Assembly: GCA_030640255.1 (NCBI GenBank)
Contig: DAOWJS010000102.1
Location: forward strand, 1-17,934
DNA: 17,934 nucleotides
Reading direction: 5' to 3'
DNA from: Dehalococcoidales bacterium
GTDB lineage: Bacteria; Chloroflexota; Dehalococcoidia; Dehalococcoidales; GCA-2688105
Below the pieces are notes generated by a model, which was given only the letters and a program-made list of their open reading frames with translations, searched no databases and was not told where the DNA came from. This document shows, piece after piece, positions 14,167 through 17,934 of this stretch (the stretch's first letter is position 1; each line of letters starts with the position of its first letter). A program made the position numbers and the translations under genes.

Positions 14167-14205
14167 TTAGTATATTAAATTCTATACTAAACATAGCACA
14201 AACTC
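14167..14205 (-). promoter_or_regulatory. Candidate thiC promoter region with inverted repeat
   Basis: The AT-rich DNA just upstream of the aptamer contains a perfect inverted repeat TTAGTATA-N8-TATACTAA (14167-14190). On the minus strand TTGTGC followed after 17 bases by TTAATA is a weak housekeeping-type match. The promoter must lie about here because the aptamer starts at 14166. The exact hexamers are uncertain. Confidence 0.4.
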
Positions 14206-14229
14206 TCCTGATATGCAAATGCACCTTAT

Positions 14230-14760
14230 TAATCTCTCTACCTCACCCCCTCTATCCCCCTCTCCTTCAAAGGAGAGGGGGAAGCTTTTTAGAAGAGGGG
14301 CTAACGCCCCTCTTAAACTCCCCCTTGATCACTTTGCCCCTCTTGGACTCCCCCTTGGTCACTTTGCCCCTCTTGGACTCCCTTTATATGCCTTCTCCCT
14401 CGAAGAAAAAGGGGGCTTACTGTTATAAGTTATACAAGAGGGGCTTCGCCTCTCTTTGACTCTCCTTACTCTAAAGCAGCAATCAGGAAAAGCACACAAT
14501 TGGCAATAAGGCTGTCCTTCAATGGGGGTTGAAGGGGCGAAGCCCCTTCTAACAAAACCTCCCCTTCCCCTTAGTAAGGGGAAGGGGATAAAGTCCTTGC
14601 CTGCTTTGGCAAGGATAAAGGGGATAGGGTTCAACAACAATCTCCGTAGAGGTCATTTATCAAGGGGAAGTATGAAGGGGCGAAGCCCCTTCAAGAATCA
14701 TTCCTCCCCCTCTCCTTTGAAGGAGAGGGGGATTAAGGGGGTGAGGTTGATAATCAATCT
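14230..14760. repeat. Hairpin-rich composite repeat element, copy B, with terminal inverted repeats
   Basis: The ends are inverted copies: 14241-14281 and the reverse complement of 14706-14746 agree at 39 of 41 bases by eye. Each end contains the 12-base hairpin CCCCCTCTCCTT/AAGGAGAGGGGG next to CCTCACCCCCT. Inside are stems at 14293-14314, 14439-14453, 14531-14549 and 14673-14693, mostly with GCGAAGC/GCTTCGC cores. There are also two 30-base direct repeats (14321-14380) and the module at 14491-14514 shared with copy A. This fills the gap between the thiamine and B6 units. No protein gene is supported. Confidence 0.85.
14321..14380. repeat. 30-base direct tandem repeat, two copies
   Basis: 14321-14350 and 14351-14380 differ at one base, and a partial third unit precedes them. 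The sequence GGTCACTTTGC...CTCTTGGACTCCC also occurs inverted in copy A around 10346-10375, so it belongs to the composite element rather than to a CRISPR. Confidence 0.9.
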
Positions 14761-14784
14761 AAATAAGAGTAAAATATTTATAAT
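14747..14784 (+). promoter_or_regulatory. Candidate pdxS promoter
   Basis: TTGATA (14747-14752) is followed after 17 bases by TAAAAT (14770-14775); a second possible -10, TATAAT, lies at 14779-14784. The -35 begins at the base after the right terminal repeat of copy B. Match only. Confidence 0.55.
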
Positions 14785-14802
14785 AAGGCTAAAGAGGAAA
14801 AT

Positions 14803-15684
14803 ATGGAAAGTGGAACATGGAAGGTTAAAACCGGGCTGGCTCAGATGCTAAAAGGCGGCGTAATTATGGATGTAATCAACGCCGAGCAGGCCAAGATTGC
14901 CCAGGAGACCGGCGCCTGCGCGGTAATGGCACTGGAGAGGGTCCCGGCGGATATCAGAGCTACCGGGGGTGTAGCCCGCATGGCTGACCCAACGATTATT
15001 GAAGCTATTATGAAAGCAGTGTCTATACCGGTAATGGCTAAATGCCGCATCGGTCACTTCGTGGAGGCTCAAGCGCTGCAAGTCCTGGGCGTAGACTTCA
15101 TAGACGAATCTGAAGTGCTCACCCCGGCTGATGAAGCCCACCATATCTGGAAGCACGAGTTTAAGGTTCCATTCGTCTGCGGCTGCCGCGACCTTGGTGA
15201 AGCCCTGCGCCGCATTGGCGAGGGAGCGGCTATGATTAGAACCAAGGGCGAAGCTGGCACCGGCAATATTGTGGAAGCGGTCAGGCATATGCGGGCAGTA
15301 ACAGATGGCATCCGCAAACTGGTAAACACCCCCCGGGATGAGCCAATGGCACTGGCTAAGGAAATGGAAGCCCCCTTTGAACTGGCAGAGGAGATACATA
15401 AAACTGGGGAACTGCCGGTAGTTAATTTTGCTGCTGGCGGAGTGGCTACACCAACCGATGCCGCCCTGATGATGCAGCTGGGTGCCGACGGCGTCTTCGT
15501 TGGCTCGGGTATCTTTAAGTCCAGCAGCCCCGAGGTTAGAGCCAGAGCCATTGTCAAGGCAACTACTCACTTCCAAGACCCGGAAATCATTGCTGAGGTC
15601 TCCAAGAACCTGGGAGAAGCTATGCCCGGACTGGATATAAAGCAAATCCCCACTGAGGAGCTATTGGCACCTAGAGGATGGTAA
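14803..15684 (+). CDS. pdxS: Pyridoxal 5'-phosphate synthase, synthase subunit
   Basis: PdxS builds PLP from ribose 5-phosphate, glyceraldehyde 3-phosphate and ammonia supplied by PdxT. It has 293 residues, the normal length, forming a TIM barrel. Catalytic residues: Asp23 in MDVINAEQA, Lys80 in VMAKCRIGH (first covalent lysine) and Lys148 in RTKGEAGTGN (second lysine). The phosphate loop is at ~212-236 (FAAGGVATPTDAALMMQLGADG, in two parts). ATG 14803 has AGAGGA upstream, and the N-terminal segment K-V-K-T-G-L-A-Q-M fits the family. pdxT begins one base after its stop, so the subunits are coupled. The last ~20 residues are hydrophilic, as in other PdxS. Confidence 0.98.
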   Translation: MESGTWKVKTGLAQMLKGGVIMDVINAEQAKIAQETGACAVMALERVPADIRATGGVARMADPTIIEAIMKAVSIPVMAKCRIGHFVEAQALQVLGVDFIDESEVLTPADEAHHIWKHEFKVPFVCGCRDLGEALRRIGEGAAMIRTKGEAGTGNIVEAVRHMRAVTDGIRKLVNTPRDEPMALAKEMEAPFELAEEIHKTGELPVVNFAAGGVATPTDAALMMQLGADGVFVGSGIFKSSSPEVRARAIVKATTHFQDPEIIAEVSKNLGEAMPGLDIKQIPTEELLAPRGW

Positions 15685-15685
15685 T

Positions 15686-16264
15686 ATGAGAATCGGTGTC
15701 CTTGCTTCGCAGGGAGCCTTTGCTGAGCATATAGCTATATTGCACCGCCTAGAAGTTGATACCGTGCCCGTCCGTCTGCCTCACCAGCTTGCCCCATTGG
15801 ACGGGCTAATCATTCCTGGCGGAGAAAGCACCTCTATCAGCCGGTTGATGCTAAGTTATGACCTAATGAATGAAATAAGAAATCTAGCTAAAAATGGTCT
15901 ACCGATACTGGGAACCTGTGCCGGTATGATACTTCTCGCCAAAGAGATTTCAGATTCGGATGTAGAGCCTATAGGCGTAATGGACATAACCATCAGGCGT
16001 AACGCCTTTGGCCGACAAAAGGATAGCTTTGAGACTGACCTCTCCATACCAGTGCTGGGAGAAAAGCCCTTTCCCGGCGTATTCATCCGAGCACCCGTAG
16101 TTGAGCAGACAGACAGCGAAGTGGAAATACTGGCCAGGTTAGCTGATGGCACCAGCGTGGCTGCCCGGCAAGGGAAGCTACTAGCTTCTGCTTTTCACCC
16201 TGAGCTAACTAACGACTTGAGATTTCACTGTTACTTTTTGGATATCGTAGCCGGAGACCAGTAA
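15686..16264 (+). CDS. pdxT: Pyridoxal 5'-phosphate synthase, glutaminase subunit
   Basis: PdxT hydrolyses glutamine and channels ammonia to PdxS. It has 192 residues, the normal length for the class I glutaminase fold. The catalytic triad is Cys78 (LGTCAGMILL), His171 and Glu173 (SAFHPELTND), with the oxyanion-region motif GGES at 45-48. ATG 15686 follows the pdxS stop by one base. It is followed after 25 bases by the R3H/AAA ATPase gene on the same strand. Confidence 0.98.
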   Translation: MRIGVLASQGAFAEHIAILHRLEVDTVPVRLPHQLAPLDGLIIPGGESTSISRLMLSYDLMNEIRNLAKNGLPILGTCAGMILLAKEISDSDVEPIGVMDITIRRNAFGRQKDSFETDLSIPVLGEKPFPGVFIRAPVVEQTDSEVEILARLADGTSVAARQGKLLASAFHPELTNDLRFHCYFLDIVAGDQ

Positions 16265-16289
16265 GTAAAGTATATTTTAGGGGACACCT

Positions 16290-17804
16290 GTGCAAAAAGT
16301 AATCACCGATGACCTGGACGCTCTGCTTGACATTTTACCACCGCATATCCACCAGCCGCTACGCCGGCAGAAGGACACCAGCGAACTACTGGAGGTAGTC
16401 CTTGACCTGGGTCGCCCCCCCGAAGCTCGCTTTCCTCAGCGGGAAATGATTCTCGACCCCAAGGAAGTTGACCAGCCGGATATTGATTATGTCGCCTCCC
16501 GCATCAGTAGCTTCGGGGATGACAACCGGGCTGGAATTGAACGCACTTTGCATCGCATCTCAGCTATTCGGAACCGCAAGGGGCGCATTGTTGGGCTTAC
16601 CTGCCGTGTGGGCAGGGCTGTCTTCGGCACCATAAAAATTATTGAAGACCTCGTCCAATCAGGCAAGAGTATCTTGTTGCTGGGACGTCCCGGGGTAGGC
16701 AAAACAACCATGCTCCGTGAGGTAGCCCGGGTGCTCGCCGACGACCTTAATAAACGGGTTATCATTATCGACACCTCAAACGAAATTGCCGGTGACGGTG
16801 ATGTTCCCCACCCGGCTATTGGACACGCCCGGCGGATGCAGGTAACCACCCCTACTATGCAACACGCAGTAATGATTGAAGCCGTAGAAAACCATATGCC
16901 GGAGGTAATCGTTATTGATGAAATCGGCACCGAGCTTGAAGCTCAAGCCGCCCGAACTATCGCTGAGCGTGGGGTGCAACTGGTCGGCACCGCCCACGGT
17001 AACACCCTGGAGAACCTGATGATGAACCCTACCCTGGCTGACCTTATTGGTGGTATCCAGACGGTAACCCTGGGCGATGAGGAGGCAAAGCGGAGGGGCA
17101 CCCAGAAATCCATACTGGAGCGCATGTCAATGCCTACTTTTAATATTGTCGTTGAAATTCAGGACTGGGACAAGGTAGCTATTCACCCTGATGTCGGCGA
17201 AGCCGTTGACGCCATCCTGCGGGGACAACCCGTAGCTACCGAGATTCGCTGGCTGGATGATACCGGAGAGGTCAGGATAGAAGAGGAAGTGCTAGCTGCT
17301 TCTAAGAAGCCTTCTAGGGGCAAGCCACCGGTCAGGGAAGACAAGCACTATAAGCTTTACCTATTTGGCGTAAATCGGGGACGGTTGGAGCAGGCAGCCA
17401 AAGAGAGGCAGCTAACACTGGATATAGTTAACCACCTGAATGAGGCCAACCTGTTTATAACCCCTAAAAGCTACTACCGGCGAAAGCCACAAAAGGTCAA
17501 GGATGCCGAAGCGGCTAACCTGCCCATCTATGTCCTCAAAAGCAACACGCCGCACCAAATCAGGCAGCTATTAAACACCATCCATCCCTCACCTAAAACT
17601 GACCGGTCAGACTCTTTCAAGCTCGCCCTTAATGAGGCGGAAGAAGCCGTGGAGCGGGTAAAGGGAGGCGAGGAGACAGTGGAACTCAGCCCCCAGAGCG
17701 CCTATATTCGGCGTCTCCAGCACCTGATAGCCCAAAGAAATGCCCTAAGCTCACAAAGCACGGGCAAAGACCCCAATAGACGGGTGAGGATTTATCGGGA
17801 GTAG
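16290..17804 (+). CDS. R3H-domain AAA ATPase, SpoIIIAA/Ycf45-like
   Basis: This 504-residue ATPase starts at GTG 16290 with AGGGGA five bases upstream. Residues ~1-120 precede a nucleotide-binding domain with Walker A GRPGVGKT (132-139), DTSNEIAGDG (161-170) and Walker B VIVIDEIG (206-213). The sequence RTIAERGVQLVGTAHG (222-237) is typical of the SpoIIIAA/Ycf45 group. A charged linker follows, and the C-terminal ~60 residues, ending RRLQHLIAQRN...RRVRIYRE, fit an R3H single-strand nucleic-acid-binding domain. Members are widespread in Chloroflexota, cyanobacteria and plastids. Their exact job is not settled; binding of RNA or single-stranded DNA with ATP hydrolysis is inferred. It lies 25 bases after pdxT and is probably co-transcribed, but I see no functional link to B6 synthesis. 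This is not evidence of sporulation. Confidence 0.9.
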   Translation: MQKVITDDLDALLDILPPHIHQPLRRQKDTSELLEVVLDLGRPPEARFPQREMILDPKEVDQPDIDYVASRISSFGDDNRAGIERTLHRISAIRNRKGRIVGLTCRVGRAVFGTIKIIEDLVQSGKSILLLGRPGVGKTTMLREVARVLADDLNKRVIIIDTSNEIAGDGDVPHPAIGHARRMQVTTPTMQHAVMIEAVENHMPEVIVIDEIGTELEAQAARTIAERGVQLVGTAHGNTLENLMMNPTLADLIGGIQTVTLGDEEAKRRGTQKSILERMSMPTFNIVVEIQDWDKVAIHPDVGEAVDAILRGQPVATEIRWLDDTGEVRIEEEVLAASKKPSRGKPPVREDKHYKLYLFGVNRGRLEQAAKERQLTLDIVNHLNEANLFITPKSYYRRKPQKVKDAEAANLPIYVLKSNTPHQIRQLLNTIHPSPKTDRSDSFKLALNEAEEAVERVKGGEETVELSPQSAYIRRLQHLIAQRNALSSQSTGKDPNRRVRIYRE

Positions 17805-17828
17805 TAAGGAATAGAGGCTACTCGGCAA

Positions 17829-17934
17829 GGGGATTAAAAGGGGCGAAGCCCCTTTAAGAAATTCTCTTCCCTCTCCCCTTCAAAGGAGAGTCAAAGAGAG
17901 GCGAAGCCTCTCTTGTATAACTAAATCCCCTTCC
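17829..17934. repeat. Hairpin-rich repeat, copy C (runs off window); possible terminator
   Basis: Directly after the ATPase gene are AAAGGGGC-GAA-GCCCCTTT (17837-17855), CTCTCCCCTTCAAAGGAGAG (17871-17890) and AAGAGAGGC-GAA-GCCTCTCTT (17894-17914), the same modules as copies A and B. The first hairpin could terminate the pdxST operon, though its T-tract is short. Confidence 0.75.

Noticed and set aside
14309..14380. Short direct repeats considered as a CRISPR
   Set aside because: The 30-base units are contiguous with no spacers, and no cas genes are present.
14828..14840. 13-base match to the first 13 bases of the window
   Set aside because: Short, inside pdxS coding sequence and with no flanking similarity; most likely chance.
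14213..14851. Open frames of 71-109 codons within repeat copy B
   Set aside because: Same repeat-derived, low-complexity peptides on both strands, with no recognisable domain.
14848..15645. 265-codon frame antisense to pdxS
   Set aside because: pdxS is fully conserved with all catalytic residues; the antisense frame is a by-product of its codon usage.

Overview
The window looks like a piece of a bacterial chromosome from an anaerobic, uncultured lineage, most likely Chloroflexota (Dehalococcoidia-like). That placement is an inference. It rests on the PdxS-PdxT-R3H/AAA ATPase run, ThiC and Thi4 of the types common in anaerobes and archaea, a GreA with an extra N-terminal domain, and GC-rich hairpin arrays between genes. 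No rRNA, tRNA, CRISPR array or transposase gene is visible.

Left region (1-6505): two divergent units, each headed by a sigma-54-type protein. Leftward is an unusual sigma-54-like protein that lacks much of the core-binding region and carries a C-terminal GIY-YIG nuclease-like domain. It overlaps by 11 bases a PAS-GAF-PAS sensor protein that runs off the window. Rightward is a compact cassette: RpoN (sigma-54), a membrane histidine kinase and an NtrC-type sigma-54 activator, each overlapping the next. The cassette ends at an intrinsic terminator. Directly after it lies a near-consensus -24/-12 sigma-54 promoter that should drive a second response regulator, which has a TPR-like segment and two cysteine-rich repeats (6548-7621).

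Middle region (7651-10509): a radical SAM activating-enzyme-like protein and a GreA-family elongation factor fused to a recombinase-type N-terminal helical domain, both leftward. The greA-like gene contains an intrinsic-terminator-like hairpin inside its coding sequence. Upstream of it is a roughly 600-base hairpin-rich repeat element.

Thiamine region (10510-14190), leftward: a TPP riboswitch with its own terminator controls thiC and thi4 (pyrimidine and thiazole moieties of thiamine), followed by a geranylgeranyl-reductase-family flavoprotein. A second copy of the hairpin-rich element (about 14230-14760) separates this from a rightward vitamin B6 unit: pdxS and pdxT (PLP synthase), then an R3H/SpoIIIAA-like ATPase. 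A third copy of the repeat begins after that gene and runs off the right edge.

The most unusual content is the sigma-54/GIY-YIG fusion facing a self-contained sigma-54 regulatory cassette. Next are the sigma-54 promoter placed on the cassette's terminator, the hairpin inside greA, and the element family whose ends reach into a gene's stop codon and abut a promoter.
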